A program made the position numbers and the translations under genes. From assembly GCF_028689305.1 (NCBI RefSeq), contig NZ_JAQTWM010000029.1, positions 1 through 38,671 of the forward strand: a stretch of DNA of 38,671 nt, in the 5' to 3' direction. A model generated the notes under the pieces. The model was not told the DNA's origin. It worked only from the letters and a program-made list of their open reading frames with translations, and did no database searches. Of the stretch, positions 24,602-33,963 are shown one piece after another; position 1 is the first letter of the stretch, and each line of letters opens with the position of its first letter. This DNA comes from Rhodoferax sp. (GTDB lineage: Bacteria; Pseudomonadota; Gammaproteobacteria; Burkholderiales; Burkholderiaceae_C).

Positions 24602-25516
24602 TTAAATGAAATCAAGCGAAGAACCCAGTGCACGATACCCGTCCAGCACGGCCTGCACCTCGGACGGGTCCAGCGGGCATAACGGTGCGCGCATGTTAAG
24701 CCAGAGCGCGTCGCCGGTCTGCTCGGCCAGCATCAGCTTGTAAACCCCGACAAAGGGCATGTTGGGCCGCGCGCCCAGCAGTGCCAGCAGCGAGGCGATC
24801 AGTTGGGTGTCGGCCGGGGCCACCTGGTCGGGTGACTTCATCACCCGAGCCATCAGGCGCGGCGCCACATTGGCCAGTCCGTTGATGGAGCCTGAGCCAC
24901 CAGCGCGCATGACTTCGGCCACATGTTGTTCGGCACCGACCAGGATCGACAGCTCCGGGAACGCCTTGGCCAGCGCCAGCGCGTGCGCCAGGTCGCCGCT
25001 GCTGTCCTTGAGACCGATCACATGGCCGGGGTGGCGGCACACCAGTTCTGCAATGGCGGTGTGCGAAAAGCCGTAGGTGCTCATCGCCGGGAAGTGGTAC
25101 AGCAGCAGTTTGAGGCCGTCGTCGCCGATGCCGCGCACCACTTGTGACACGGCTTCGATCACGCCCGCATCGCACGGCTGGTTGAAGTAAAAGGGCGGCA
25201 TGAACATCTGGCGGTGCACGCCCAGCCGGGCCGCGTGTTGGCCCAGCTCAATCGCATCACCCAGCGCCAGCGCCGTGGTGGTGACGATGATCTGGCTGGC
25301 CTGGATGCCGCTGCCCAACATGGATTCCAGCAGGGCTTTGCGTTCAGCGATGGTAAAGGCCGGACCCTCGCCGGTGGTGCCAAACAGCGTGACGCCGTCG
25401 CAGCCGTTGTCCAGCATGCACCGGGCATGGGCAATGGCGCGGGAGGTGTCGAGTGCGCCGTCGGCGTGGACGGGCATGAGCAGGGCGGGCCAGAGCCCAT
25501 GGATGTCAGGATTCAA
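24602..25516 (-). CDS. DHDPS/NAL-family aldolase or dehydratase for a 2-keto-3-deoxy sugar acid
   Basis: A 304-residue class-I (Schiff-base) TIM-barrel enzyme. Family signatures are GVTLFGTTGEGPAFTIAER (pyruvate carboxylate loop), YHFPAMSTYGFS (tyrosine region, diverged from the usual YN.P) and the lysine in HVIGLKDSSGD. In sugar-acid operons such proteins cleave or dehydrate 2-keto-3-deoxy acids; dihydrodipicolinate synthesis is unlikely here. The start is TTG at 25516, with AAGGA seven bases upstream; no ATG fits. It overlaps the regulator's last codons by 11 bp. Possible outcome: pyruvate plus L-lactaldehyde from 2-keto-3-deoxy-L-fuconate. That activity is inferred. Confidence 0.85.
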   Translation of the reverse strand: MNPDIHGLWPALLMPVHADGALDTSRAIAHARCMLDNGCDGVTLFGTTGEGPAFTIAERKALLESMLGSGIQASQIIVTTTALALGDAIELGQHAARLGVHRQMFMPPFYFNQPCDAGVIEAVSQVVRGIGDDGLKLLLYHFPAMSTYGFSHTAIAELVCRHPGHVIGLKDSSGDLAHALALAKAFPELSILVGAEQHVAEVMRAGGSGSINGLANVAPRLMARVMKSPDQVAPADTQLIASLLALLGARPNMPFVGVYKLMLAEQTGDALWLNMRAPLCPLDPSEVQAVLDGYRALGSSLDFI

Positions 25517-26303
25517 TTGATTTTCCTTGTGGTGGTTGGTGTGTGATGCTGGAAGGCCATTCCTGGCGAACTTGTTCCAGCGGTGTACTCATGACACGGT
25601 TGCGGGCACTGTGGATGTGTTCGTCCAGTAACCGGGTGGCTTCTGCGGCATTGCGCTGGAGCAGGGCAGCGATGAAGCTCAGGTGCTCCTGCATGGCGGG
25701 AATCAGCCGCGCCGGGGTGATGACGCTGTGTTCCAGCTTGATCAGGCGCACCCGCAGGCTGTTGACCCGGTAGATGTCGGACAGGATGTCATTGCCCAGC
25801 GCATCCACCAGGCGGTCATGCAGACCCCAGTCAACGGCCTGCGCATCGTCCAGCAGGCTGACATCACTGGCGGCGTTGTGCCCCGGCGCGCTGGCGCGCC
25901 GCAGGATGTCGCGGTGACTGGCCTCGATGGCTTGCAGTTCCTCATCACTGGCGGCGTGGACAAAGTTCAGCACCGCCTCGCGCTCGATCATGCTGCGCAC
26001 CTGAAACGCGTTGTGGATCAGCTTGAGGTCCACCGGCGCAATCTGCAGGCCACGCTGGGGCACGGTCTTGATCAGTCCGGCGGCTTCCAGCCGGGGAATC
26101 ATCTCGCGCACGGCACCCAGCGGCATGTCCAGCAGGGTCATCAGTTCGCGCTGCGAGATGAACTGGCCACTGCGGATGCCGCCGCTCAGAATCTGCTGCG
26201 TGAAGCCGTGGTAGGCGCGCGCACGCTGGCTGCCAGTGGCTGGTTCGGTCCCGGCACGTTTTCTGGATGCTACTGTTTTCATAGCTTGATGGCCATATTT
26301 CAT
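25506..26303 (-). CDS. FadR-subfamily GntR regulator of the sugar-acid locus
   Basis: A 265-residue regulator. The N-terminal winged helix (about residues 30-95; ILSGGIRSGQFISQRELMTLLDMPLGAVREMIPRLEAAGLI) is followed by an all-helical FCD effector domain. Candidate metal ligands there are HDRLVDAL, EHLSFIAAL and EHIHSARNRV. Such domains bind sugar acids or other carboxylates. ATG 26303 overlaps the fucU stop as ATGA, so it is the second gene of the operon and probably autoregulated. A likely operator is the palindrome at 26776-26791. The extreme N-terminus (MKYGHQAMKTVASRK) lies in DNA that looks like a shortened copy of the intergenic repeat. Confidence 0.88.
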   Translation of the reverse strand: MKYGHQAMKTVASRKRAGTEPATGSQRARAYHGFTQQILSGGIRSGQFISQRELMTLLDMPLGAVREMIPRLEAAGLIKTVPQRGLQIAPVDLKLIHNAFQVRSMIEREAVLNFVHAASDEELQAIEASHRDILRRASAPGHNAASDVSLLDDAQAVDWGLHDRLVDALGNDILSDIYRVNSLRVRLIKLEHSVITPARLIPAMQEHLSFIAALLQRNAAEATRLLDEHIHSARNRVMSTPLEQVRQEWPSSITHQPPQGKSIES

Positions 26304-26725
26304 CCGGGCAGAACGCCTTTTTTGAGGATGATGTTGCCGTACAGCCGGGTTTCGCCAGTGGCCACGATGGCAAAGGCCTGACTGGCTCGCTCGTAAAACG
26401 CAAACCGCTCCAGTGCGGCGGTGGCCGGGCCGCCATGGCGTTGCAGCACAGCATTGAAATCTGCGACGGCCGGCGGCACCTGGGTGGTATCACCCACCAC
26501 CTGCATGGTGAGGGCGGCATGGGGCACAAAGCTGTCCAGCGGCAACACTGACAACACCGCATCCAGCACCTGCGACGCCGAGCTGCCAGGCAGGTAGATC
26601 AGCCGCCTGGCGTGGGTTGCCGCCGGAAAATTGGCGTCCGCCAGCACCAGCTCGTCACCATGCCCCATGGCAGCCAGGGCGTGTAACAAATCGGGCGAGA
26701 GCAGGGGAGAAAGACCTTTGAGCAT
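26300..26725 (-). CDS. fucU: L-fucose mutarotase (FucU/RbsD family)
   Basis: A 141-residue cytoplasmic enzyme that interconverts the alpha and beta anomers of L-fucose. It matches E. coli FucU from end to end as I remember it: MLKGLSPLLSPDLLHALAAMGHGDEL, an aspartate in LADANFP, then RFAFYERASQAFAIVATGE and YGNIILKKGV. The family histidine is H24 in AMGHGDE. The start at 26725 gives the family length; an upstream start would add 26 unrelated residues across the promoter region. It is first in the long minus-strand operon and supports a fucose-like sugar as pathway input. RbsD is the alternative, but the RFAFYERA and LLKKGV-type ends favour FucU. Confidence 0.9.
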   Translation of the reverse strand: MLKGLSPLLSPDLLHALAAMGHGDELVLADANFPAATHARRLIYLPGSSASQVLDAVLSVLPLDSFVPHAALTMQVVGDTTQVPPAVADFNAVLQRHGGPATAALERFAFYERASQAFAIVATGETRLYGNIILKKGVLPG

Positions 26726-26775
26726 GGTGGGCTGGCTCCAGAACAAGCTGGGGTAACTACTATGGCATGACTGAC

Positions 26776-26791
26776 ATGTTAGCAATAACAT
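26776..26791. promoter_or_regulatory. ATGTTA-GCAA-TAACAT palindrome, candidate GntR operator
   Basis: Perfect 6 bp arms around a 4 bp spacer lie midway in the 125 bp between fucU and the divergent lactonase gene. The size and position suit a FadR-type dimer controlling both arms of the locus. Binding is inferred. Confidence 0.5.
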
Positions 26792-26850
26792 CACTGACAA
26801 CAACCTAGCGTTAACCCGGATAGGGCCGCTTTCTTTTTGACCATCAGCGC

Positions 26851-27738
26851 ATGAAAATCGACACCCACCAACATTACTGGCGCTACCACGCCGCAGACTT
26901 TCCCTGGATCAGTGACACCATGCCGGCGCTGCGCCGGGACCACCTGCCGGGTGACAGCCAGCCGGCCATGCAGGTCTGTGGTGTGGACGCCGTGGTGGCG
27001 GTGCAGGCGCGTTGCCAGTCGGATGAAACCGACTTTTTGCTGGCGCTGGCCGCGCAGCATCCATACATCGTGGGGGTGGTGGGCTGGGTGGACCTGATGC
27101 AGCCGGACCTGGCAGCGCGGCTGGAGGCCTGGGCCGGGCAAAGCGCCTTGTGCGGCTTTCGCCACATCCTGCAGGACGAACCCGATCTGGCGGCGGTGAT
27201 CGCGGCCACCAGCTTCAACGACAGCTTGCGTCTGCTGCAACAGCGGCAGCTGGTGTATGACGTGTTGGTGTTTGGTCACCAGCTGCCGCTGGCCGTGGCC
27301 GTCTGTGCCCGCCATGAGGCCCATTGGCTGGTGCTGGACCATGTGGGCAAACCCGCCGTGCGTGATTGGCTGGCTGATGCCAGCGTCGCACAACGCTGGC
27401 GTGCCAGCCTGCGCGAACTGGGGGCCATGCCGCATGTGGTGTGCAAACTCTCTGGCTTGGTGACCGAAGCCGACTGGCAGCATGGCGGCGGTCTGTCAGC
27501 GGCTGATGAGGGCGTGATACTGACCTGTTTTGATGAGGCGCTGGCGGTGTTTGGCCCGGATCGGCTGATGTTTGGCTCCGACTGGCCGGTGTGCCAGCTG
27601 GCGGCAGCGTATGACGCCGTGGCCGGGCTGGCGCAGCGCTGGGCACAGTCGCGTTTGAGTCGGCCTGAGCAGCAGGCCTTCTGGGCCGGCAATGCCGTGC
27701 GCTGTTATGGTTTGCCCGTGCCGACGCCAGCCCAATAA
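26851..27738 (+). CDS. Amidohydrolase-family sugar lactonase, L-fuconolactonase-like
   Basis: A 295-residue cytoplasmic TIM-barrel hydrolase of the amidohydrolase_2 group. The metal and active-site marks are DTHQHYW at residues 4-10, GFRHILQDEPD near residue 107, LDHVGKP near residue 165 and FGSDWPVCQL near residue 242. These match L-fucono- and L-rhamnono-lactonases, which open the 1,4- or 1,5-lactone to the aldonate. It starts the plus-strand arm, 15 bp before the sugar dehydrogenase gene, so the two form an operon. No Shine-Dalgarno sequence is evident before the ATG. Confidence 0.87.
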   Translation: MKIDTHQHYWRYHAADFPWISDTMPALRRDHLPGDSQPAMQVCGVDAVVAVQARCQSDETDFLLALAAQHPYIVGVVGWVDLMQPDLAARLEAWAGQSALCGFRHILQDEPDLAAVIAATSFNDSLRLLQQRQLVYDVLVFGHQLPLAVAVCARHEAHWLVLDHVGKPAVRDWLADASVAQRWRASLRELGAMPHVVCKLSGLVTEADWQHGGGLSAADEGVILTCFDEALAVFGPDRLMFGSDWPVCQLAAAYDAVAGLAQRWAQSRLSRPEQQAFWAGNAVRCYGLPVPTPAQ

Positions 27739-28530
<792 letters not shown>

Positions 28531-28646
28531 GCGCTCGGGTGGACCGACAGGCCGGGCGATAATAGCCGACTGCGCGTTTTCAGCGCGGTCAGCCGCCGCA
28601 GGGCTGGCCGCTCCCTTGTTTCACCACTTTGAACCAGAACCTTGAT

Positions 28647-31271
28647 ATGACCACGTCTATCGTCAGCGTTGCCGACATTCGCAAGACCTTTCTCGACTTT
28701 TTTGCATCCAAGGGCCACACCGTGGTGGCGTCGAGCCCGCTGGTGCCGGGCAATGACCCCACGCTGATGTTCACCAACTCCGGCATGGTGCAGTTCAAGG
28801 ACGTGTTTCTGGGCACCGACAAACGCAGTTACGTGCGCGCCGCCTCGGTCCAGGCCTGCCTGCGTGCCGGTGGCAAACACAATGACCTGGAAAACGTCGG
28901 TTACACCGCGCGCCACCACACCTTCTTTGAGATGTTGGGCAACTGGAGCTTTGGCGACTATTTCAAACGCGACTCGCTCAAATGGGGTTGGGAGCTGCTC
29001 ACCCAGGTTTACAAGCTGCCGGCTGAAAAATTGACGGCCACCGTCTACATCGACGACCAGGAAGCCTACGACATCTGGACCCAGGAAATTGGTCTGCCGC
29101 CCGAGCGTGTGATCCGCATCGGCGACAACAAGGGCAAGAAATACGCCTCGGACAATTTCTGGATGATGGCCGACACCGGCCCCTGCGGCCCCTGCTCGGA
29201 AATCTTTTACGACCATGGCCCGGAAATCGCTGGCGGTCCCCCGGGCAGCCCGGACGAAGACGGTGACCGCTTCATCGAAATCTGGAACCACGTGTTCATG
29301 CAGTTTGACATGCAGCCTGACGGCAGCCTGATCAAGCTGCCGGCACCTTGCGTTGACACGGGCATGGGGCTGGAGCGCCTGGCCGCCATCCTGCAGCATG
29401 TGCACAGCAACTACGAGATCGATATTTTTGACACGCTGATCAAAGCGGCGGCCCGTGAAACCGGCTGCGCCGATCTGGCCAACAATTCCCTCAAGGTGAT
29501 TGCCGACCACATCCGCGCCACCGCCTTTTTGGTCAGTGACGGTGTGTTGCCCAGCAACGAGGGCCGCGGCTACGTGCAGCGCCGCATCATCCGCCGCGCC
29601 ATCCGCCACGGCTACAAGCTGGGCCAGAAAACGCCGTTTTTCCACAAGCTGGTGCCCGATCTGGTGGCCGTCATGGGCGCGGCCTATCCCAACCTGGCGG
29701 CCCAGGCGGACCGCATCATCGAAGCGCTGCAGGTCGAGGAGGAGCGTTTTTATGAAACGCTGGAAATCGGCATGTCCATCCTGGACGAAGCGCTGGCCGA
29801 TGGCGTCAAGGTGCTGCCGGGAGACGTGGCGTTCAAGCTGCACGACACCTACGGCTTTCCGCTGGACCTGACCAATGACGTTTGCCGCGAGCGTGGTGTC
29901 ACGGTGGACGAGGCCGGCTTCCATGCGGCCATGGAGCACCAGAAGGCCCTGGGCCGTGCCGCCGGCAAGTTCAAGATGGACAAGGTGCTGGACTACACCG
30001 GCAAGGGCAATGAATTTGTCGGTTATGAGCACCTGACCAGCACCACCGAGGTGGTGGCAATTTATGTGGATGGTGTCAGTGTGGACACGCTCCAGCAAGG
30101 CCAGCACGGCGTGCTGGTGCTGGGCACCACCCCGTTCTACAGCGAAAGCGGCGGCCAGGTGGGTGATGCCGGCGCCATCTTTTCGGACCACGCGCTGTTT
30201 GACGTGGTTGATACGCAGAAGATCAAGGCCGATGTGTTTGGCCACCACGGCCAGCTGACCACCGGCACGCTCAAGGTGGGGGATGGGGTCACCGCCCATG
30301 TCAACTCGGCCTTGCGCGCCGCCACCCAGCGCAACCACTCGGTCACCCACCTGATGCACAAGGCCCTGCGGGAGGTGCTGGGAGGCCATGTGCAGCAAAA
30401 GGGCTCGTTGGTCAATGCCGAACGCACCCGTTTTGACTTTGCCCACAATGCCCCGGTGACCGAAGCCCAGATCCATGAGATTGAAGCCCGGGTCAATGCC
30501 GAAATCCTGGCCAATGCCGCCACCCAGGCGCGGGTCATGGACATCGAGTCGGCGCAAAAAACCGGCGCCATGATGTTGTTTGGCGAAAAATATGGCGAGT
30601 CGGTGCGGGTGCTGGACATCGGCGGCAGCCGCGAGCTGTGCGGTGGCACCCATGTGGCGCGCACCGGTGACATCGGCCTGTTCAAGGTGGTGGCCGAGAG
30701 TGGTGTGGCCTCGGGTGTGCGCCGCATTGAAGCCGTCACCGGTGAAAACGCGCTGGTGTATCTGCAACATCTGGAAGAAACCGTCGGCGCCAGCGCCAGT
30801 CTGCTGAAAACGCCGGTCGCCGAAGTGAACGACCGCTTGTTGACGGTGCTCGACCACGTCAAGGCGCTGGAAAAGGAAGTGGCTGCCCTCAAAGGCAAGC
30901 TGGCTTCGGTCCAAGGGGACGAACTGGTGAACCAGGCGCAGGACATCAACGGCACCAAGCTGCTGGTGGCGCGCCTGGAAGGGGCCGACGTGCGGACCCT
31001 GCGCGAGACCATGGACAAGCTCAAGGACAAACTCAAGACCGCAGTGATCGTGCTGGGGGTGGTGGACGGCGCCAAGGTGCAGATTGCCGTTGGCGTCACC
31101 GCCGACACCACGGCCAAGGTCAAGGCCGGTGAGCTGGTCAACTTCGTGGCGGCGCAGCTGGGCGGCAAGGGCGGCGGCAAGGCTGACATGGCCATGGCCG
31201 GCGGCACCGAGCCGGGCAAGTTGCCAGAAGCTCTGGCCAGTGTGGCGGCCTGGGTTTCTCCAAAACTCTGA
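28647..31271 (+). CDS. alaS: Alanyl-tRNA synthetase
   Basis: Charges tRNA-Ala in the cytoplasm. The 874-residue length matches E. coli AlaRS. The N-terminal class-II core starts [20 protein letters not shown] and includes [18 protein letters not shown]. The editing domain has [13 protein letters not shown] and [13 protein letters not shown] with its zinc-binding histidines and cysteine, and the C-terminal DHHA1-type glycine-rich end reads [15 protein letters not shown]. The ATG at 28647 is preferred over an in-frame TTG 18 bases upstream. The ribosome site is weak. A long open frame on the opposite strand is a composition artefact. Confidence 0.98.
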   Translation: MTTSIVSVADIRKTFLDFFASKGHTVVASSPLVPGNDPTLMFTNSGMVQFKDVFLGTDKRSYVRAASVQACLRAGGKHNDLENVGYTARHHTFFEMLGNWSFGDYFKRDSLKWGWELLTQVYKLPAEKLTATVYIDDQEAYDIWTQEIGLPPERVIRIGDNKGKKYASDNFWMMADTGPCGPCSEIFYDHGPEIAGGPPGSPDEDGDRFIEIWNHVFMQFDMQPDGSLIKLPAPCVDTGMGLERLAAILQHVHSNYEIDIFDTLIKAAARETGCADLANNSLKVIADHIRATAFLVSDGVLPSNEGRGYVQRRIIRRAIRHGYKLGQKTPFFHKLVPDLVAVMGAAYPNLAAQADRIIEALQVEEERFYETLEIGMSILDEALADGVKVLPGDVAFKLHDTYGFPLDLTNDVCRERGVTVDEAGFHAAMEHQKALGRAAGKFKMDKVLDYTGKGNEFVGYEHLTSTTEVVAIYVDGVSVDTLQQGQHGVLVLGTTPFYSESGGQVGDAGAIFSDHALFDVVDTQKIKADVFGHHGQLTTGTLKVGDGVTAHVNSALRAATQRNHSVTHLMHKALREVLGGHVQQKGSLVNAERTRFDFAHNAPVTEAQIHEIEARVNAEILANAATQARVMDIESAQKTGAMMLFGEKYGESVRVLDIGGSRELCGGTHVARTGDIGLFKVVAESGVASGVRRIEAVTGENALVYLQHLEETVGASASLLKTPVAEVNDRLLTVLDHVKALEKEVAALKGKLASVQGDELVNQAQDINGTKLLVARLEGADVRTLRETMDKLKDKLKTAVIVLGVVDGAKVQIAVGVTADTTAKVKAGELVNFVAAQLGGKGGGKADMAMAGGTEPGKLPEALASVAAWVSPKL

Positions 31272-31272
31272 T

Positions 31273-31328
31273 TGCTATTAAATATATAGCTACTGACGCT
31301 TTGTTTATCTGGGCTAGAGGTCAATTTC
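31273..31328 (+). repeat. Comamonadaceae-type intergenic repeat, copy 3
   Basis: TGCTATTAAATATATAGCT, then GACGCTTTGTTTATCTGGGC, then TAGAGGTCAATTTC. It fills the whole gap between alaS and the thioredoxin gene. Its AGAGG sits eight bases before the downstream TTG start, so the repeat appears to supply the ribosome site. Confidence 0.72.
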
Positions 31329-31835
31329 TTGCATAAAACCGGGGTGATTCTGGGGCTGAGCCTGGTTTTGGCCGGGCCGCTGCGGGCGGCGCCTGGTTAT
31401 GACGTGCAGCCCTGGCGCGCCAGTCAGCCGCAACCCGGCCTGGCGCTGGCTGACCTGCAGGGCCAAGTCTGGCGGCTGGAGGCGCTCAAAGGCCGGGTCG
31501 TGCTGGTCAATTTCTGGGCCAGCTGGTGTCCGCCCTGTCTGGCGGAGATGCCGTCGCTGCAAACCTTGAGTGAGGTGTACGGCCCCGACAAACTGGTGGT
31601 GCTGGCTGTCAACTTCAAGCAGTCGCGGCCTAGCATCGAGCAGTTTGTGCAGAAAACCGCGCTGCAATTGCCGGTGTTACCCGACCCTCAGGGGCAACTG
31701 GCCCGCCAGTGGGGCGTCAAGGTGTTCCCGACCACCATCTTGATCGACGCCCGGGGCCAGGTGCGTGCTGTGGTGCGTGGTGAGGTGGACTGGACCAGCG
31801 CCGGGGCCGAGCGCCTGCTGGCGCCTTTGTTTTAA
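31329..31835 (+). CDS. TlpA-like exported thioredoxin-fold protein
   Basis: A 168-residue redox protein. A short signal peptide (MHKTGVILGLSLVLAGPLRAA) should send it to the periplasm. The thioredoxin fold carries the active site C67-PPC70 in NFWASWCPPCLAEMPSL and the cis-proline loop in VKVFPTTILIDARG. Such proteins reduce or exchange disulfides, for instance during cytochrome c maturation. The start is TTG at 31329, because later in-frame GTG codons would remove the basic residue of the signal peptide. It ends tail to tail with the binding-protein gene, the two stop codons overlapping. The partner is unknown. Confidence 0.88.
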   Translation: MHKTGVILGLSLVLAGPLRAAPGYDVQPWRASQPQPGLALADLQGQVWRLEALKGRVVLVNFWASWCPPCLAEMPSLQTLSEVYGPDKLVVLAVNFKQSRPSIEQFVQKTALQLPVLPDPQGQLARQWGVKVFPTTILIDARGQVRAVVRGEVDWTSAGAERLLAPLF

Positions 31836-33010
31836 CCAATCAGGCGGCCATCCACGGCCATCATGCTCTGGGTCACGTAGGTGCTGCTGCGGCGCTGGGC
31901 GTTGAAACTGATGCGAAAGCCGCCGATGTCCAGACTGGTCCGCTGCTGGAATGCCGCCAGCACGCTGGGGCGGGTCAGGGCGCCGTCCACACCGGCGAGC
32001 ACCTCGTAGGTGTAGCGGGCAGCAATGAAGCCGGCCAGGCTCAATGACGTGGGTTGTTCATCAAACAGGCGGGCCATGATCTCGCGGTAGCTGCGGGTGA
32101 TGGGCAGGCTGGTGTTGGCCATGGGCACCGGCTGGGTGGCAATCACCGGTGTGCCGCGCACCATGTCCAGCTGCCGCAGGGTTTGCAGGTTGACGTCTGC
32201 CAGCGCAATGACGTAGCGCTGACGGCTTTGTTTTTGCAGGCCTTGCGCCAGCTCGGCCAGCTCGGGCGTGCCGCCGATGAACAGCAGCACGGCGGGGGTG
32301 GCTGGGGTCATCTTCTGGCCCAGCTGGCGCAGATCATCACCGCCGCGGAACGTTTGCAGCCTGATCTGCAGATTGACCGCAATCCGGTCCAGTTCGGCGT
32401 GATAGGTGTCAAAGTCCTGGGCGCTGCCATAGATCACGCCCAGTTCCCGCATGTTCATGACCGACGCTGATTTGAGCGCGTAGGCAATCTGTTCCTGCCG
32501 CGCGGCAAAGATCGGGAAGGTTTTTTCTCCAATCTCCTGGCTGGAGTTCTGCAGCCAGGGCGCCGCGTGGGCAAAGTTGAGCCCCCCTTGCCTGGACAGT
32601 GTCACGATCTGGCTGGCGACCCGGTCACCCACACTGCCGGACAACACCACACAGGACGGGTTGTCCCGGGCCGCGTCCAGCGCCCGGCCCAGGCTGGCGG
32701 CGGTGCCGTCGGTTTCCAGCACCAGATGTTCGACCCGCCTGCCGTGCAGGCCGCCACGCAGGTTGATGTCGGCCCAGGCCGCGCGTGAGCCAATCAGGAA
32801 GTCTTTGGAAACGTCCTGTTGCGCCTGCGAAAAATCCACGATCTGGGCGACGCTGATACTGCGGCTGGCGAGCTGGCTGGCCGTCTGTGCCCAGGCCGGC
32901 ACCACACCCGAGGCGGCCAGCAGTCCGGCGCCGCGCAGCAACAGACGGCGATGGCAAACGGGTTCTGGCGCAGGGAGGGTGGTTTTCTGGCGATTCACGG
33001 TCTGGTTCAC
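31832..33010 (-). CDS. Orphan type I periplasmic binding protein (branched-chain amino acid type)
   Basis: A 392-residue exported protein with the fold of Leu/Ile/Val-type binding proteins: SRSISVAQIVDFSQAQQDVSKDFLIGSRAAWADIN at the start of the mature part, LETDGTAASLGRALD, and a long C-terminal lobe with FIAARYTYEVLAGVDGALTR. The N-terminus has CHRRLLLRGAGLLAASG, a Tat-like or lipoprotein-free signal. No permease or ATPase gene is nearby, so it may serve a distant ABC system or act as a sensor partner. The start is GTG at 33010 with no clear ribosome site; GTG 32998 is an alternative. Confidence 0.8.
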   Translation of the reverse strand: MNQTVNRQKTTLPAPEPVCHRRLLLRGAGLLAASGVVPAWAQTASQLASRSISVAQIVDFSQAQQDVSKDFLIGSRAAWADINLRGGLHGRRVEHLVLETDGTAASLGRALDAARDNPSCVVLSGSVGDRVASQIVTLSRQGGLNFAHAAPWLQNSSQEIGEKTFPIFAARQEQIAYALKSASVMNMRELGVIYGSAQDFDTYHAELDRIAVNLQIRLQTFRGGDDLRQLGQKMTPATPAVLLFIGGTPELAELAQGLQKQSRQRYVIALADVNLQTLRQLDMVRGTPVIATQPVPMANTSLPITRSYREIMARLFDEQPTSLSLAGFIAARYTYEVLAGVDGALTRPSVLAAFQQRTSLDIGGFRISFNAQRRSSTYVTQSMMAVDGRLIG

Positions 33011-33073
33011 GGTAATAGGAGGTGGGCGACTGTCTGTGGAACTGTAGGGCGCGCGCGTGTCAGTCTGATGACA

Positions 33074-33092
33074 ATCAACCTTGATCCAGGTT
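33074..33092. promoter_or_regulatory. Overlapping palindromes upstream of fpr
   Basis: ATCAA-CC-TTGAT (33074-33085) overlaps AACCT-N6-AGGTT (33077-33092), about 100 bp before the fpr start. fpr genes are often under redox or LysR-type control, so this could be an operator. The evidence is limited to symmetry and position. Confidence 0.28.
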
Positions 33093-33187
33093 AAATAGTT
33101 CTGACCGATTGAGATATGTCAGGGGATTGTTGAGCGGGTGTTTTAGACTCTCCCCCTTTTACTGCTCCCTATTTCTCAAGGCGACCC

Positions 33188-33961
33188 ATGAGTGCATTTC
33201 TGAATGAAACCGTTTTAAGCGTTCACCACTGGACGGATCGGCTGTTTAGCTTCACCACCACGCGTGACCCGGCTTTGCGGTTTTCCAATGGTCACTTCAC
33301 CATGATTGGCCTGCGTGTGGACGGCAAGCCGCTGTTGCGCGCCTACAGCATTGTCAGTGCCAATTACGAAGAGCACCTTGAGTTCCTGAGCATCAAGGTG
33401 CAGGACGGTCCCCTCACCTCCAAACTGCAGCACATCCAGGTGGGCGACAAGATTGTGGTGGGCAAGAAGCCCACCGGCACGTTGCTGATCGACTACCTGC
33501 TGCCTGGCAAGAACCTGTACCTGTTTGGCACCGGCACCGGTCTGGCCCCGTTCATGAGCATCGTGCGTGACCCGGCCACCTATGAAAAGTTTGAGAAAGT
33601 CATCCTGGTGCACGGTGTGCGCCAGGTGACCGAGCTGGCCTACCATGACTATCTGACCCATGAGCTGCCCGATCACGAATTCCTTGGCGAGATGGTCAGT
33701 GCTCAAATGTTGTATTACCCCACGGTGACCCGTGAACCTTACAAGAATCAGGGCCGTATCACCGACTTGATCGAAACCGGCAAGCTGCAGGCGGATCTGG
33801 GCCTGCCCAAGTTTGACCCTGCCACCGACCGCGCCATGATGTGCGGCAGCCCGGGGCTGCTGCGTGATCTGAAGGCGATTCTGGAAAAACGTGGCTTCCT
33901 TGAGGGCAACACCACCAAGCAGGGCGACTTTGTGGTCGAGCGCGCCTTCGTCGAGCAATAA
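33188..33961 (+). CDS. fpr: Ferredoxin--NADP(+) reductase
   Basis: A 257-residue cytoplasmic flavoenzyme that moves electrons between NADPH and ferredoxin or flavodoxin. The FAD domain shows LLRAYSIVSANYEEHLEFLSIKV, with the RxYS motif. The NADP domain shows GTGTGLAPFMSIVRDP and the C-terminal MCGSPGLLRDLKAILEKRGF ending in FVVERAFVEQ. Length and motifs match bacterial subclass Fpr. CAAGGCG precedes the ATG. It lies 2 bp before the kinase gene, so both are likely co-transcribed. Confidence 0.95.
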   Translation: MSAFLNETVLSVHHWTDRLFSFTTTRDPALRFSNGHFTMIGLRVDGKPLLRAYSIVSANYEEHLEFLSIKVQDGPLTSKLQHIQVGDKIVVGKKPTGTLLIDYLLPGKNLYLFGTGTGLAPFMSIVRDPATYEKFEKVILVHGVRQVTELAYHDYLTHELPDHEFLGEMVSAQMLYYPTVTREPYKNQGRITDLIETGKLQADLGLPKFDPATDRAMMCGSPGLLRDLKAILEKRGFLEGNTTKQGDFVVERAFVEQ

Positions 33962-33963
33962 AC

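Noticed and set aside
22955-24682. 575-codon plus-strand frame opposite the TRAP genes
   Set aside because: Spans three well-supported genes on the other strand and has no family features.
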